From positions 372,001-436,000 of the forward strand of contig NC_014364.1 in NCBI RefSeq assembly GCF_000143985.1: a stretch of DNA of 64,000 nucleotides. Direction: 5' to 3'. Made by a program: the position numbers and the translations under genes. The stretch is from Sediminispirochaeta smaragdinae DSM 11293. Lineage in GTDB: Bacteria > Spirochaetota > Spirochaetia > DSM-16054 > Sediminispirochaetaceae. Shown one piece after another: positions 1 through 9,818 of this stretch (positions within the stretch are counted from its first letter, which is position 1; every line of letters begins with the position of its first letter). Under the pieces are notes generated by a model. The model did not search any database and was not told the origin of the DNA. It was given only the letters and a program-made list of their open reading frames with translations.

Positions 1-571
1 TCCCGGTGATACCGTGAAGGGCATCAACAGCTGCTACCATCTTCTGCATGGTTGTGGTCAGACGATATTCAAGGCCGGATGAGTTGGTAATCTGGTCGAT
101 GACTTCGATGCTGTCTCCGTAAATAACGGCCAGGCCGAGATAGGCACTCCTGCTCTGAAACTGGTCGCTTTTAATCTCCTGTATCTGAACGGGAGCGATA
201 CCGTAGTCGGAGGCACTGCTTTTACTCTCCGCATCATCCATATCGTAGTAGCCAACGGTAAAATCCTTTCCCCCAACCCTGTCATACTCTTCGAGGATAT
301 CCTTCAGATATCGTTCCACACTGTTGTATGGAGCAGGAAGGTCGTGTGAGAAGAAGACCTTGATGGTAAGTGGTGCATCGATTCCCTGCACCAGCTCTTT
401 GCTGATTGGGGAGAGGCTGTAGACATCACCTTTGGTCAGATCGCTTCGTATATAGAGCTGAGAGGCGGCGATGTTGGCAAGCACGATGATAAGCAGATAG
501 AAGAAAAGATCGGAAGCATCCCCGAGAAGCCACTGCTTGGCATGTTGCAGGCGTTCTTTGAATTTCATCAT
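1..571 (-). CDS. GldG-like ABC auxiliary protein (5' part, runs off window)
   Basis: Reading the minus strand from ATGATG at 571-566 gives about 190 residues with no stop before the window edge. They begin MMKFKERLQHAKQWLLG, then one membrane segment (FYLLIIVLANIAASQLY), then a region (residues about 45-190) resembling the periplasmic GldG/ABC_transp_aux fold: an SPISKELVQGI stretch, then FFSHDLPAPYNSVERYLKDIL. GldG partners act with an ABC-2 permease and ATPase in an exporter first known from gliding bacteria; the substrate is unknown here. The start follows the permease stop with no gap, so translation is probably coupled. The 3' end lies outside the window. The family call is from pattern and context. 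Confidence 0.75.
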   Translation of the reverse strand, partial: MMKFKERLQHAKQWLLGDASDLFFYLLIIVLANIAASQLYIRSDLTKGDVYSLSPISKELVQGIDAPLTIKVFFSHDLPAPYNSVERYLKDILEEYDRVGGKDFTVGYYDMDDAESKSSASDYGIAPVQIQEIKSDQFQSRSAYLGLAVIYGDSIEVIDQITNSSGLEYRLTTTMQKMVAAVDALHGITG

Positions 572-1267
572 CTACCTCCTTTCCCTTACCGCTTTTACGG
601 TAAAAAGGAGGAATACCGCTGTCAGCGAGATCAAATAGATGAGACTCCGGCTGTCAAGAAGGCCTCTTGCTATGGTCCTGAAATGGTATTGCGTGCCGAG
701 GAATTCCAATGTGTTTACCAAAGCGGCGGGGACGAGGACAAGCATCTGATCAAAAAAAGTGAACAGAAGGGCGATGGCTGCGGTGACGATGAAGGCAACG
801 ATTTGATTGGAGGTCATGCTGCTGGCAAAGAGCCCCACCGCGGCATACGCGGCTCCCAAAAGCAGTGCCCCAACGTATCCTCCGATAATCGGACCTGGAT
901 CAGGATCCCCGACAAGGGAGATAAGAACCACATATAGCAGGGTCGGTGCAAGCATTACTGCTATGAAGATCACTGCTGCGAAGAATTTTGAAAGAACGAT
1001 TTTTCCACTTGAAACCGGGAAACTGACCAGCGCCTCAAAGGTCCCCGTGCTTCGCTCTTCGGCAAAACTCCTCATGGTTATTGCGGGGACAAAAAAACTG
1101 AATAGGATGGGAAGTAGTTGGAAAAATCCTCGCATTTCGGCTTGATCGTAGATAAAAAAGGTGGGGAAAAAAAGCATTCCCGAGAAAAGAAGGAAGAGGG
1201 CAATAACGATGTAGGCTATCGGCCCTCCGAAGAGCGAGTAGAGCTCGCGTTTTGTCATGCTAATCAT
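572..1267 (-). CDS. ABC-2 type permease, GldF-like
   Basis: An integral membrane protein of about 231 residues with six hydrophobic segments. It carries the ABC-2 signature stretch RSFAEERSTGTFEALVSFPVS between segments two and three, typical of GldF/NosY-like permeases. It would form the channel of an exporter energised by the ATPase at 1260-2195. The ATG at 1267 overlaps the end of the ATPase gene (stop TAG at 1262-1260); a second ATG at 1258 is also possible. The gene is followed without a gap by the GldG-like gene. ATPase, permease and GldG therefore form one minus-strand operon. The substrate cannot be told from sequence. Confidence 0.85.
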   Translation of the reverse strand: MISMTKRELYSLFGGPIAYIVIALFLLFSGMLFFPTFFIYDQAEMRGFFQLLPILFSFFVPAITMRSFAEERSTGTFEALVSFPVSSGKIVLSKFFAAVIFIAVMLAPTLLYVVLISLVGDPDPGPIIGGYVGALLLGAAYAAVGLFASSMTSNQIVAFIVTAAIALLFTFFDQMLVLVPAALVNTLEFLGTQYHFRTIARGLLDSRSLIYLISLTAVFLLFTVKAVRERR

Positions 1268-2195
1268 GGTCGCCTCCGGTGGTGAGCTCACGAAAGATTG
1301 CTTCCAGGGATTGTTTCTCCCTGCTCATTTCGAAAAGCGTCCAACCCTTTTGTGTTACCGTATGGAAGAGGGCTGGTCTGACATCTTCTTCCGTCCCGGC
1401 GGTTACCAGGATCGTAATGAGGCCCTCTTCACCCGGCACCTGGTGCGCTTCCAGAATACCCGGGAGGGTGGAAAAAAACTCTGTGGCCTTTGTTGTATCC
1501 GTGCCCGAAAGAGCCAGACGTACCGTGTAATGGCCGTTTTTAACGGCCCTCAGATTGTCGGTATGGTCGTCTTTAACGATGGCTCCCTTGTTAATGATGA
1601 CCACCCGGTTGGCAATTGCCTCCACTTCCTGAAGGATATGGGTGGAGAGAATAACGGTTTTTGTTTTTCCGATTTCGGTGATAAGGTTTCTGACTTCGAT
1701 GATCTGATTCGGGTCAAGACCTGTTGTTGGCTCATCCAAAATCAGAATCTTTGGATCATGGATGATGGCTTGAGCAAGTCCCACGCGTTGCTTATAGCCC
1801 TTCGACAGCTGATCGATGCGTTTATGCATTACCCCGGTGATACCGCAAATCTCGGCGGTTCGCCTGATAGCTGTCTCATCCGTGATCTTTCTTACTCCCG
1901 TTACGTAACGAAGGTAATCGTAGGTCAACATTTCTCCATAAAGTGGTGGTGACTCAGGAAGGTAGCCGATAATCGAACGTATCGTTTCTGGATCTTTGGA
2001 GACATCGATGCCGTTGACAGAGACGGTGCCTGATGAAGGCCGAAAATATCCGGTAATCATCCGCATGGTGGTGGTTTTTCCCGCACCATTTGGTCCAAGT
2101 AGGCCGGTGATCTCCCCTTCCTTGATTTCGAGCGAAAGATTATCAACGGCTCTGAAGGAGCCGTAATCTTTGCTCACCGAAGATAAGGTAATCAT
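1260..2195 (-). CDS. ABC transporter ATP-binding protein (GldA/CcmA-like)
   Basis: A cytoplasmic ATPase of about 311 residues. Visible motifs: Walker A GPNGAGKTTT, Q-loop region IGYLPESPPLYGEM, signature LSKGYKQRVGLAQA, Walker B ILILDEPTTGLD and switch His in STHILQEVEA. The C-terminal 90 residues form the extension common in drug/exporter ATPases of this class. I chose the ATG at 2195 because GGAGGA lies six bases upstream; an ATG at 2201 would sit inside that ribosome site. It is the first gene of the exporter operon. A divergent gene starts at 2324. Confidence 0.9.
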   Translation of the reverse strand: MITLSSVSKDYGSFRAVDNLSLEIKEGEITGLLGPNGAGKTTTMRMITGYFRPSSGTVSVNGIDVSKDPETIRSIIGYLPESPPLYGEMLTYDYLRYVTGVRKITDETAIRRTAEICGITGVMHKRIDQLSKGYKQRVGLAQAIIHDPKILILDEPTTGLDPNQIIEVRNLITEIGKTKTVILSTHILQEVEAIANRVVIINKGAIVKDDHTDNLRAVKNGHYTVRLALSGTDTTKATEFFSTLPGILEAHQVPGEEGLITILVTAGTEEDVRPALFHTVTQKGWTLFEMSREKQSLEAIFRELTTGGDHD

Positions 2196-2236
2196 GAGCA
2201 TTCCTCCGAAAAGGGGTAGGTTCGTACTAATGTAAA

Positions 2237-2265
2237 AAGATAGCAAAATGAAACCGTATCGCCAA
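2237..2265 (-). promoter_or_regulatory. possible promoter of the ABC exporter operon
   Basis: On the minus strand TTGGCG (2265-2260), 17 bases, then TATCTT (2242-2237) lie about 40 bases before the ATPase start. This is a moderate sigma-70 match found by eye and untested. Confidence 0.35.
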
Positions 2266-2323
2266 GGTTTCTCTTCCTTGATTTGTACGCTCCAAAAAGG
2301 GTACTCTCTTTATGGAGGATGAA

Positions 2324-3214
2324 ATGCGATCATATCTTGACTGTTTCGGCTGCTTTATGGATCAGGGGCTTGATGTTGCCAGACGCTCAGGGGCCGATGA
2401 GGCACAGCAGCGCCTCATTCTCAATGAGATTGCCCGGATGTTTCCTTCTTTTGACCTTGAGACCCGTCCTCCGGTGATGAGCCTGAACATAAATCAGACT
2501 ATTAGAAACATGACTGGGGTTGCAGACCCCTATGCCGATGAAAAAAAGCGATGCAATGAGCTTGCGCTTAAAGCGGTGGGGCTGGTACGGGACAACATTG
2601 CAGCGGCTTCCGATTCCCTTAAGCGGGCGATGGAATACGCTATTGCGGGAAACAGCATCGATTTCGGAGTAAATCACCATCTTGATATCGATGAGACGCT
2701 TACGGATTTGATCAACGGAGAAGAGTCGAAACTGGCAAGCCAGTCCGATTCGACCTTTATGCTGGAGGCCTTTCGAAAAGAGCTCTCGAATGCCCGAAGC
2801 CTGCTCTTTATCTCGGACAATGCCGGTGAGATCGTATTTGATATGCTGCTTATCGAAGCCATTGCGGCTCTCTATCCTGATATCTCCATAACCGTAGCGG
2901 TCAGAGATGAACCGATCATCAATGACGCTACCCTTGAAGATGCAAAGGCGATCGGCCTCAATAATGTGTGTGAGGTGATCTCCAGCGGAAGCCCGGCACC
3001 TGGGACCCCTCTTGATCTCTGTTCAGATGAATTTTTAGAGCGCTTTTTTTCCTCGGATATGGTCGTGGCCAAGGGGCAGGGGAACTATGAGACCCTCAAC
3101 GACGCTCCACGGATGATCTATCTGCTATTTCGGGTTAAGTGCAGAGTGATTTCGCACCATTGCGGCGGTGCTATGGGTGACATCATGCTGATACCTTCAC
3201 AAAGCATCGGCTGA
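2324..3214 (+). CDS. DUF89 / ARMT1-like family protein
   Basis: About 296 residues matching the DUF89 (damage-control phosphatase ARMT1-like) layout. There is an N-terminal CFGCFMDQ motif with two Cys, an all-helical first half, then the alpha/beta core with FISDNAGEIVFDML (metal-site Asp and Asn), AVRDEPIINDAT, and near the C-terminus VVAKGQGNYETL. The family contains metal-dependent phosphatases that remove damaged or over-phosphorylated metabolites; the substrate here is unknown. The ATG at 2324 is preferred because GGAGG at 2314-2318 is correctly spaced; the ATG at 2312 would lie inside the ribosome site. It starts an operon with the alcohol dehydrogenase and histidine kinase downstream. 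Confidence 0.85.
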   Translation: MRSYLDCFGCFMDQGLDVARRSGADEAQQRLILNEIARMFPSFDLETRPPVMSLNINQTIRNMTGVADPYADEKKRCNELALKAVGLVRDNIAAASDSLKRAMEYAIAGNSIDFGVNHHLDIDETLTDLINGEESKLASQSDSTFMLEAFRKELSNARSLLFISDNAGEIVFDMLLIEAIAALYPDISITVAVRDEPIINDATLEDAKAIGLNNVCEVISSGSPAPGTPLDLCSDEFLERFFSSDMVVAKGQGNYETLNDAPRMIYLLFRVKCRVISHHCGGAMGDIMLIPSQSIG

Positions 3215-3252
3215 TCCTTGCAGTTCCTGCGGCGTATAGTTACGCTTTTAGT

Positions 3253-4419
3253 ATGGAGGAACATGTATCGTCATTAAGGAAATTTGTTGCTCCCGAATTT
3301 ATTTTTGGCCCTTCTGCTCTCAAAAAATGCGCTGAATATGTGAAGAATTTTGGTGCTGAGCGAATTCTGCTTGTAAGCGACGATGGCGTGGCCAAGGCAG
3401 GATGGACCGGCAAGGTTGAAGCGGCTCTCAAAGAGGCCGGTGTTGTCTACGAACTTTTTCTTGATGTTTCACCCAACCCTCGTGCCGATGAGGTGATGAA
3501 AGGCGCCGACTACTATAGTCGGGCGAAGTGCGATATGCTACTTTCCGTCGGCGGTGGGAGCCCTATCGATTGTGCGAAAGGTATCGGCATTGTCGTTTCC
3601 AATCATCGCCACATTCTTGACTTTGAGGGGGTGGATAATGTGCCGATTCCCATGCCTCCCCTGCTTTGTATTCCGACCACCGCAGGTTCATCCGCTGATG
3701 TTTCTCAATTTGCCATCATTCTCGATGCTGATACCTCCTCGAAGATCGCTATTGTCAGTAAAGGGGTGGTACCTGATATTAGTTTGATAGATCCCGAGAC
3801 CACCCATACCATGGATCAGGCGTTAAGCGCCGAAACGGGACTCGATGCCCTCACCCATGCTATAGAGGCTTACGTTTCCAATGCCGCCAGTGCCATGACG
3901 GATATGCATGCCCTTGAGGCGATTCGCTATATCTGCCGTTACCTTCCGACGGTGATCCAAAAGCCGCAGGATAGTCATGCCAGAGCCGGCGTCATGATGG
4001 GAAGCCTTCTCGCCGGGCTCGCTTTTTCCAATGCCAGTCTTGGGCTGGTTCACAGCATGGCCCATGCCCTTGGAGGAGTATTTGATCTTCCTCACGGCCT
4101 TTGCAACGCCCTGCTTCTGGAACATGTGATAGCTTTCAATTTTGAGGCTGTGCCGGATCGGTATCGAGTGATTGCTTCGCTGCTTACCGGCAAAGCGCTT
4201 TCTACAGAGTCGCAGAATATGGTGTTGGAGCTTCTCACCGGAGCCTTGGTTCGCCTGCGTCGCCGTGTGCACTTGGGCGAAACATTCGGTGTCCTAAAGG
4301 TTGATGCTACCATGATCAGGATGCTTTCGGAACGAGCTATGTCTGATGTCTGCATGGTGACCAATCCCAGACCCGTGAAGCGGGAAGATATTGAAGGTAT
4401 ATATGGCTGCATCTTCTGA
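3253..4419 (+). CDS. iron-containing alcohol dehydrogenase
   Basis: 388 residues, the usual length of group III (Fe-ADH) dehydrogenases, which interconvert alcohols and aldehydes or ketones with NAD(P). Visible are the dinucleotide-binding GGGSPIDCAKG near residue 100, the conserved IPTTAGSSADVS, and metal-ligand regions TGLDALTHAIEAYV, LVHSMAHALGG and DLPHGLCNALLL. The substrate is not evident. It lies 38 bases after the DUF89 gene, and its last 17 bases overlap the start of the next gene, so the three are probably one transcript. The start ATG lacks a clear in-frame ribosome site; a slightly later start is possible. Confidence 0.88.
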   Translation: MEEHVSSLRKFVAPEFIFGPSALKKCAEYVKNFGAERILLVSDDGVAKAGWTGKVEAALKEAGVVYELFLDVSPNPRADEVMKGADYYSRAKCDMLLSVGGGSPIDCAKGIGIVVSNHRHILDFEGVDNVPIPMPPLLCIPTTAGSSADVSQFAIILDADTSSKIAIVSKGVVPDISLIDPETTHTMDQALSAETGLDALTHAIEAYVSNAASAMTDMHALEAIRYICRYLPTVIQKPQDSHARAGVMMGSLLAGLAFSNASLGLVHSMAHALGGVFDLPHGLCNALLLEHVIAFNFEAVPDRYRVIASLLTGKALSTESQNMVLELLTGALVRLRRRVHLGETFGVLKVDATMIRMLSERAMSDVCMVTNPRPVKREDIEGIYGCIF

Positions 4420-5239
4420 GCCCTATAGCGATGGAAATATCGATCTGGTACGCAGCAAAATCATAGGGCTTGGTGATCGATCCATTCGAAAAAGCTATTA
4501 CCCCCAGCTTCGTGAGACCATCAGGGATCTTCGTGAACAGCGGGAACATCTTATGGAGCTTGTCCGGCTCCTTGAGGAACGGGAAGAAGAACTCGAACAG
4601 CTCCTCGACGAGAAAGATAAGCTTTTACGTGAGGTCCATCACCGCGTGAAAAATAATTTCCAAATTGTTGCGAGCCTTCTCAATCTGGGGATGGATATGC
4701 TTTCGGACGGGGATGAACATGAGATCTTTTACCGTACCAAGCAACGAATCGATACCATGGCACGTGTCTATGAAGAAATTCTCCGGCGTGAAGAATTTTC
4801 GGAAGTCGATCTTTGCGACCTTATTCGTCTTGTTACCGAACAGTATGAGGAAGCCCGGCGTGGAAAGCAGGTCGAACTTTCTCTGGATCTCGACTGTCCG
4901 GGGAGAATGCTTGACTTGGATTTGGCCGTTCCCTTTGCCCTCATTGTAAACGAGGTCGTTGGTAATGCGTTTGAACATGCGTTTCCCGGGGGGGCGGGAC
5001 TTTTATATCTGAGGCTATACCGAAGTGGTTCCGAAGGTGATAAAGAAGGAATCTTGACCTTTGAGCTGACCGACAACGGTCCGAGTTTTGCCAAAAGAGG
5101 GACCAATTCCGAGGCAAAGCGCCTTGGGATTGCGTTGCTCAAGGCCCTTGTCGCACAGATAGGCGGAGCCTTCAGCTATGAGGATCAAGAGACGGGATTG
5201 GGAATACAGTTTATTCTTCGACTCAAACGGCCCACTTGA
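4403..5239 (+). CDS. soluble sensor histidine kinase (HisKA_2 / HATPase)
   Basis: About 278 residues with no membrane segment. An N-terminal coiled coil (residues about 25-75, rich in REQREHLMEL-type repeats) leads to the HisKA_2 phospho-acceptor box LREVHHRVKNNFQIVASLL. The HATPase domain follows, with N-box LIVNEVVGNAFEHAF and G1 ELTDNGPSF. This class phosphorylates its own His and passes phosphate to a response regulator; no regulator is adjacent. The ATG at 4403 overlaps the end of the dehydrogenase gene; a TTG at 4391 is a weaker option. Input signal unknown; a cytoplasmic signal is likely. Confidence 0.88.
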   Translation: MAASSEPYSDGNIDLVRSKIIGLGDRSIRKSYYPQLRETIRDLREQREHLMELVRLLEEREEELEQLLDEKDKLLREVHHRVKNNFQIVASLLNLGMDMLSDGDEHEIFYRTKQRIDTMARVYEEILRREEFSEVDLCDLIRLVTEQYEEARRGKQVELSLDLDCPGRMLDLDLAVPFALIVNEVVGNAFEHAFPGGAGLLYLRLYRSGSEGDKEGILTFELTDNGPSFAKRGTNSEAKRLGIALLKALVAQIGGAFSYEDQETGLGIQFILRLKRPT

Positions 5240-5435
5240 CCCTATCCACCTCTTGTTTTACCATATAGTCCGTAAAAGAGGGAGTAGAAGCGTGAGAATA
5301 GTTCAGGGAAAAAGAAGACAGGATGGTTGTTTTCCGTCTGCGGCGTCTTTTTCCCCGCGATCCTATTCTTGCGGTCTGTACAATTCCATTTGACGGCCGT
5401 GACATTGCCGCTTTCTTATCAAAGGAGGCGCCGTC

Positions 5436-6983
5436 ATGGTGTTCAATCAGCTGCAAATTTCAGCACTCTCATTTTCCTGGCCTGGTATGGTAGAGCCGCT
5501 TTTTACCGATCTCTCGTTTTCGATAGGAGCCGGATGGACCGGGCTTGTCGGAGCGAATGGATCCGGAAAAAGTACCATCCTTTCGATTATTACGGGAGAA
5601 AACCAACCAGATTCCGGTTCTGTAAAAGCCCCCTCCCGGATGCTTCTCTGTCGCCAGGATACCGCACGGCTTCCCGACCAGGCGGACTCCTTTTTTTACG
5701 CCTTTGACGAGCGAAGTGAGGAGATCATGAGAAGGCTCGATATCCAGTACGAATGGTTTTTTCGTTGGGATAGTCTCAGCTTCGGGGAACGAAAGCGTGT
5801 GCAGATTGGGACGGCACTCTATACCGCTCCGGATCTTCTTGCCCTTGATGAGCCGACAAACCATCTCGATGAGGTCAGCCGTGATCGCCTGCTTTCCGCC
5901 CTTGCCGATTATGAGGGGATCGGCATCATTGTCAGCCACGACCGCTACCTTCTTGATTGTCTCTGTGAGCGGACCCTCTTTCTTCGGAATGGCACGGTGG
6001 TCCTCCGTCCTGGAGGGATCACTGTAGGTCTCGAAGAGGCGGCACGGGAGGCGGAAGAAGCGAAAAGGGCTTTACGTACCGCTCAGAGCCGTATGCATTC
6101 TCTCCAGCGCGACCTTGAGCGAAGACGAGGCGTGGCTCGGGAGCAGCAGAAACGAAGATCAAAGGCCGGTTTACCGATCAAGGATCACGATGCCCGCTTC
6201 AAGAAAAATCTTGCCCGTCTTACCGGTAAGGATGGTACCGGAGGAAAACTGCTCCGCCAGCTGGATGGCACCCTGGCGGCTGCCTCTCGGACCGAAGAGA
6301 CAGCCAAGGCCCGCCTTGATGATGCTACTATGCGGAAAGCCTCGGGCCTTACCCTTGGAGGTGAACTGAGCGGAAAGGACCGTCTGTTTATGTTTGGCCC
6401 TGATGAGCTTCAGGTGGGAAACCGGCAACTCTCGTATCCCGAACTGGAACTTCGGCCTGGAGAACGCGTTGCCATAACAGGGGCCAACGGCAACGGAAAG
6501 AGTACGCTTATCCATCTCCTTGTAGAGCATTTTTTTCTACCTAATCAGGATGAACGCTTCCCATGGTTTTATCGTAATGCCGTATTCCTGCCGCAGGAGC
6601 TATCCGAAGCCGACCGTAGGCTGTGTGCCGACCTCGTGGCATCCCTTGATCCTTCGGAGCGGGGAATGCTCATTTCAGCCGTGCACCGCCTTGGTTCTGA
6701 GGTCGAGGGGGTGCTGCACTCTTCCCTGTTGAGTCCGGGGGAGGCGAGGAAGGTCATTATTGCCAGGGCATCGCTCATGGAAACCGAAGTTCTTATTCTT
6801 GATGAACCGACGAACCACTTGGATATCGAATCTATCCTCTTACTGGAGGATGCACTCAAGAAATTCTCCGGAGCCCTTCTTCTGGTTTCTCACGACCGGC
6901 GTTTTCGGGAAGCCTTGACCGACCGGGAGTGGAAAATTTATCAGGAGGCTCCGGGGCGATTGGTGCTGTCGGATGAACCTTAA
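5436..6983 (+). CDS. ABC-F family ATPase
   Basis: 515 residues with two ABC cassettes and no membrane segments, the ABC-F pattern of ribosome-associated translation factors and resistance proteins. Cassette 1: Walker [11 protein letters not shown], signature [12 protein letters not shown], Walker [14 protein letters not shown]. Cassette 2: [10 protein letters not shown], signature [26 protein letters not shown]. The linker (residues about 190-265) is charged and helical, with [17 protein letters not shown]. The start follows AAAGGAGG by eight bases. Its stop overlaps the convergent chemoreceptor stop by four bases. Whether it is housekeeping or antibiotic-protective cannot be decided. Confidence 0.9.
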   Translation: MVFNQLQISALSFSWPGMVEPLFTDLSFSIGAGWTGLVGANGSGKSTILSIITGENQPDSGSVKAPSRMLLCRQDTARLPDQADSFFYAFDERSEEIMRRLDIQYEWFFRWDSLSFGERKRVQIGTALYTAPDLLALDEPTNHLDEVSRDRLLSALADYEGIGIIVSHDRYLLDCLCERTLFLRNGTVVLRPGGITVGLEEAAREAEEAKRALRTAQSRMHSLQRDLERRRGVAREQQKRRSKAGLPIKDHDARFKKNLARLTGKDGTGGKLLRQLDGTLAAASRTEETAKARLDDATMRKASGLTLGGELSGKDRLFMFGPDELQVGNRQLSYPELELRPGERVAITGANGNGKSTLIHLLVEHFFLPNQDERFPWFYRNAVFLPQELSEADRRLCADLVASLDPSERGMLISAVHRLGSEVEGVLHSSLLSPGEARKVIIARASLMETEVLILDEPTNHLDIESILLLEDALKKFSGALLLVSHDRRFREALTDREWKIYQEAPGRLVLSDEP

Positions 6984-8527
6984 TCTTCCTCCTGCTCTTC
7001 TTCGATGGCGTCGTTCCTGTCGACCTGGAAATAGTCGGTGGCCGCGTGCATCTGTTCTGCCTGGGCCGATAGCTCTTCGGCCGAGGCTGCAAGTTCTTCC
7101 GAGGCCGCCGCATTGTCCTGGACGATGCGGTCGAGTTGTTCGACCCCCTTGCCGATCTGGCTTGCGCTGTTTTCTTGTTCTTCGGTAGCTGCCGAGATTT
7201 CCCTGACAAGTTTACTGGTGTTCATGATTTCGGGAACCAGGTCGTCGATGGCCGTTCCCGCCTGCTCGGCGATTCTTACGCTTGACTCGATCAACTCTCC
7301 AATTTGATTTGCTGCGTAACGACTCCGTTCGGCAAGTTTCCGTACCTCGGCCGCCACTACCGCAAAGCCTTTGCCCGATTCTCCCGCCCTGGCCGCTTCG
7401 ATGGCGGCATTGAGGGAAAGCATATTGGTTTGACGGGCGATTTCCTCGATAAGTGATACTTTTTCCGCGATTGCGTTCATTGCCTCGACCGTTTTCCCTA
7501 CCGCCTTGCCGCTTTCTCCGGCGCTGGTGGCCGCTTTCTGGGCAATGGAATCGGTTGCTTTTGCATTTTTCGCCGTCTGACGCATGTTTGCCACCATCTC
7601 TTCGATGGACGAAGAAATCTCCTCCATTGACGATGCCTGTTCCGTTGTTCCTCTGGAAAGATCCTGTGCAGAATAATTTACCTGATCGCTTCCGATCCGC
7701 ACTTGAGCAGCTGCTTCCTGGACCTCCAGTATGATATTGCCGACCTGCTCGACCATCTGGCCCAAGGCCGAGGCAAGGGTTCCCAATTCGTCATTACGTT
7801 TTAGCGTCGGAACATCTACCAACAGGTCTCCTTCGGCAATGTCCTTGGCTATGGTGGCAAATCGTACCAATGGTCCCGCCATGGCTCGTGAAATAAGATA
7901 AATAAAGATAATGGCAACCAGGAGGAAAATAATCGTGACCCCTGCGATCCTCGTGGCAATCGCAATGATGGTTTTTTCAATGTCATCGATGTAGATCCCT
8001 GTTCCGATGATCCAGCCCCAGGGCTTGAAATCCGCCACATACGAAAGTTTGGGTTCTATCCGCCCTTTTTCGTTGTAATATTGCCAGGAGTATTCTACGA
8101 ACCCCTTACCCGATTGATTTACCACATCGACCATTTTCTGGAAAATAGGCACACCCGTCGGATCTTTTAGTCCCGAAATATCGGTACCATCCAATTCCGG
8201 ACGATAAGGGTGCATCACCATAATCTGCTGCATATTGTTGATCCAGAAGTAATCCATCCTATCTTTTCCGTAAGTAAAGTGGGCCAGCAGCTCCTTTGCC
8301 ATATCCTGGGCATCCTCTCGGCTCAATGCTCCCGATGTCTCTTTTTCTGCTGCATAGTTAATGATACCCATGGCGGCATCGACCAATCGCGTAAGACTTT
8401 CACGTTTTTCTTGATATATGCTGGTACGAAAGGTCCGTATAAACAGGATATCAGAGATGAGAAGAGAGATTAATAAGAGCGTCGAGACTATGATGATTAG
8501 TTTCCAAGCGAAACTCTGCTTTTTCAT
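6980..8527 (-). CDS. methyl-accepting chemotaxis protein, Cache sensor
   Basis: 515 residues. Membrane segment at about 9-31, then a periplasmic single Cache (sCache_2-like) domain to about 185, marked by [20 protein letters not shown] and [15 protein letters not shown] second membrane segment spans about 190-212, followed by HAMP and a methyl-accepting signalling domain with the hairpin tip [20 protein letters not shown] and [16 protein letters not shown]. It would signal through CheA/CheW to flagella; sCache_2 domains often bind small organic acids. Start ATG has AGGAGGAATGC just upstream. The C-terminal tail is acidic ([10 protein letters not shown]) and shows no CheR-binding pentapeptide. 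Monocistronic by position. Confidence 0.92.
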   Translation of the reverse strand: MKKQSFAWKLIIIVSTLLLISLLISDILFIRTFRTSIYQEKRESLTRLVDAAMGIINYAAEKETSGALSREDAQDMAKELLAHFTYGKDRMDYFWINNMQQIMVMHPYRPELDGTDISGLKDPTGVPIFQKMVDVVNQSGKGFVEYSWQYYNEKGRIEPKLSYVADFKPWGWIIGTGIYIDDIEKTIIAIATRIAGVTIIFLLVAIIFIYLISRAMAGPLVRFATIAKDIAEGDLLVDVPTLKRNDELGTLASALGQMVEQVGNIILEVQEAAAQVRIGSDQVNYSAQDLSRGTTEQASSMEEISSSIEEMVANMRQTAKNAKATDSIAQKAATSAGESGKAVGKTVEAMNAIAEKVSLIEEIARQTNMLSLNAAIEAARAGESGKGFAVVAAEVRKLAERSRYAANQIGELIESSVRIAEQAGTAIDDLVPEIMNTSKLVREISAATEEQENSASQIGKGVEQLDRIVQDNAAASEELAASAEELSAQAEQMHAATDYFQVDRNDAIEEEQEED

Positions 8528-8647
8528 GCATTCCTCCTTAGATAATGGTATGAAACCTTGTCGAGAAAATCAAAAAATGAAGGGGAAGAATCCTTGTTGC
8601 AATCTATCTTCTTCTGCTATAAGGGTAGAGAGAGAAGGAGGCTGTGC

Positions 8648-8971
8648 ATGGTTTTTTCACCCCCAATACAAGATGGTGACTCTATTGAAGTTGGCCAAGA
8701 TGAATTGATTGAAGCGCTTACCGATTATGATTTTGACCCCCTTGAAGAGGTCCTGGAAGAAATTCGGGAGGATTTCGAGGTTGATGCTGGCCAGCTTGAC
8801 GAATACGTTGAGGCTCTACGAGAAGAACCAGAGATCTTGGATGCGGTAAGCCACTATATTGCCGATGATTTCATCGAAGAAGAGGACCTTGACTACGATT
8901 ACTATCTGCGTCGTTTTACCGATGATCTGATTGTCTATCTTTTTCAGCAGTGGAGGCCCGAAGAAGAGTAG
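8648..8971 (+). CDS. small acidic protein of unknown function
   Basis: 107 residues, strongly acidic and without a signal peptide or membrane segment. The second half has runs such as DDFIEEEDLDYDYYLRRF. The ATG at 8648 follows AAGGAGG at good spacing, which is the main reason to call it real. Its last 56 bases overlap the convergent histidine kinase gene at 8916-9818. Function not recognised; the charge pattern suggests a small binding or regulatory protein. Confidence 0.6.
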   Translation: MVFSPPIQDGDSIEVGQDELIEALTDYDFDPLEEVLEEIREDFEVDAGQLDEYVEALREEPEILDAVSHYIADDFIEEEDLDYDYYLRRFTDDLIVYLFQQWRPEEE

Positions 8972-9818
8972 ATAGGGTGAGCGTGGCGTAGGTGCCCTTG
9001 TCTGATGGTTCTATCAAAAGTGTACCGGAGATCTGCTTTGCCATTTCTCTGGCTATCGATAAGCCTACGCCCTCTTGTATTGCTTCCGTATCCCAGCCTT
9101 TGCCGTTGTCGGCAACGGTCAGTTTCATGATATCTGCACAAATTTCCAGGCGAATCGTTATCGTTCCCCCTTCTTCGGGAAGAAAAGCGTGGCGAAGAGC
9201 GTTGCTTACAAGCTCCTCGAAGATGATGCCGAATGGTACGGCTTGCTGAATCGATAGTGTATCTTTTTCTTCCATCTCAAGGAGGAACTCCGGGCACCCG
9301 GAATTCCCCGATAGCGAACAAAGAAAGTGAAGGATATCTTGGATGAAACGCCCGACCGATACCTGGGCGTATTGTTCACCGGCAAAGATCGATTCCTGAA
9401 TGGCCGATATTGCAAATACCCTGCCTGCGAGATGCGGGAGAAGATCTGCGGATTTTCCCCTATCTCCCGCATCGGTGAGCCGTATCATGCTTAATACAAG
9501 CTGAAGGTTATTTTTTACCCGGTGATGCAGTTCCCGAATGAGTTCGTTTTTTTCTTCGAGGCCCTCTGCAATATCCCGCTGTCGCATCCTAAGCTCTTCC
9601 AGTGCCCGATCTTTTCGCTGGGCATAGATGCTGAGAAGTATATAGATCAGGATAGTTGTTATGACAACATAGATCCAACCTTTCCAGGTTTGCATGTGTC
9701 GATAGACTTCAGGATGGGGAGCCACTGTTGTTACGATTGTGTCGGAAACGAGGATCCACAGAAAACCAAAACAGAAATAGATTACAGAGATAACGACTGG
9801 CCCTCGATGTAGCTTCAT
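8916..9818 (-). CDS. membrane sensor histidine kinase (HisKA_2 / HATPase)
   Basis: 300 residues. Two N-terminal membrane segments (about 8-27 and 48-66) enclose a short periplasmic loop; a coiled-coil linker follows. The HisKA_2 box is LIRELHHRVKNNLQLVLSMI, and the HATPase domain has N-box IIFEELVSNALRHAFLP and G1 VADNGKGWD. The output partner is not adjacent. Its ATG overlaps the stop of the aminopeptidase gene by four bases (ATGA), so the two are co-transcribed and translationally coupled. The 3' end runs into the convergent acidic-protein gene. Confidence 0.88.
   Translation of the reverse strand: MKLHRGPVVISVIYFCFGFLWILVSDTIVTTVAPHPEVYRHMQTWKGWIYVVITTILIYILLSIYAQRKDRALEELRMRQRDIAEGLEEKNELIRELHHRVKNNLQLVLSMIRLTDAGDRGKSADLLPHLAGRVFAISAIQESIFAGEQYAQVSVGRFIQDILHFLCSLSGNSGCPEFLLEMEEKDTLSIQQAVPFGIIFEELVSNALRHAFLPEEGGTITIRLEICADIMKLTVADNGKGWDTEAIQEGVGLSIAREMAKQISGTLLIEPSDKGTYATLTLSTLLRASTAEKDRQSDHR

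Noticed and set aside
1257-1952. Long plus-strand frame opposite the ABC ATPase
   Set aside because: It is the shadow of a well-supported ATPase gene on the other strand.
2278-2307. Promoter TTGATT-18-TACTCT before the DUF89 gene
   Set aside because: The -10 box would place the transcript start inside the ribosome site.
5321-5435. Short frame MVVFRLRRLFPRDPILA before the ABC-F gene
   Set aside because: No good ribosome site and it runs into the ABC-F gene in another frame; leader peptide possible but unsupported.
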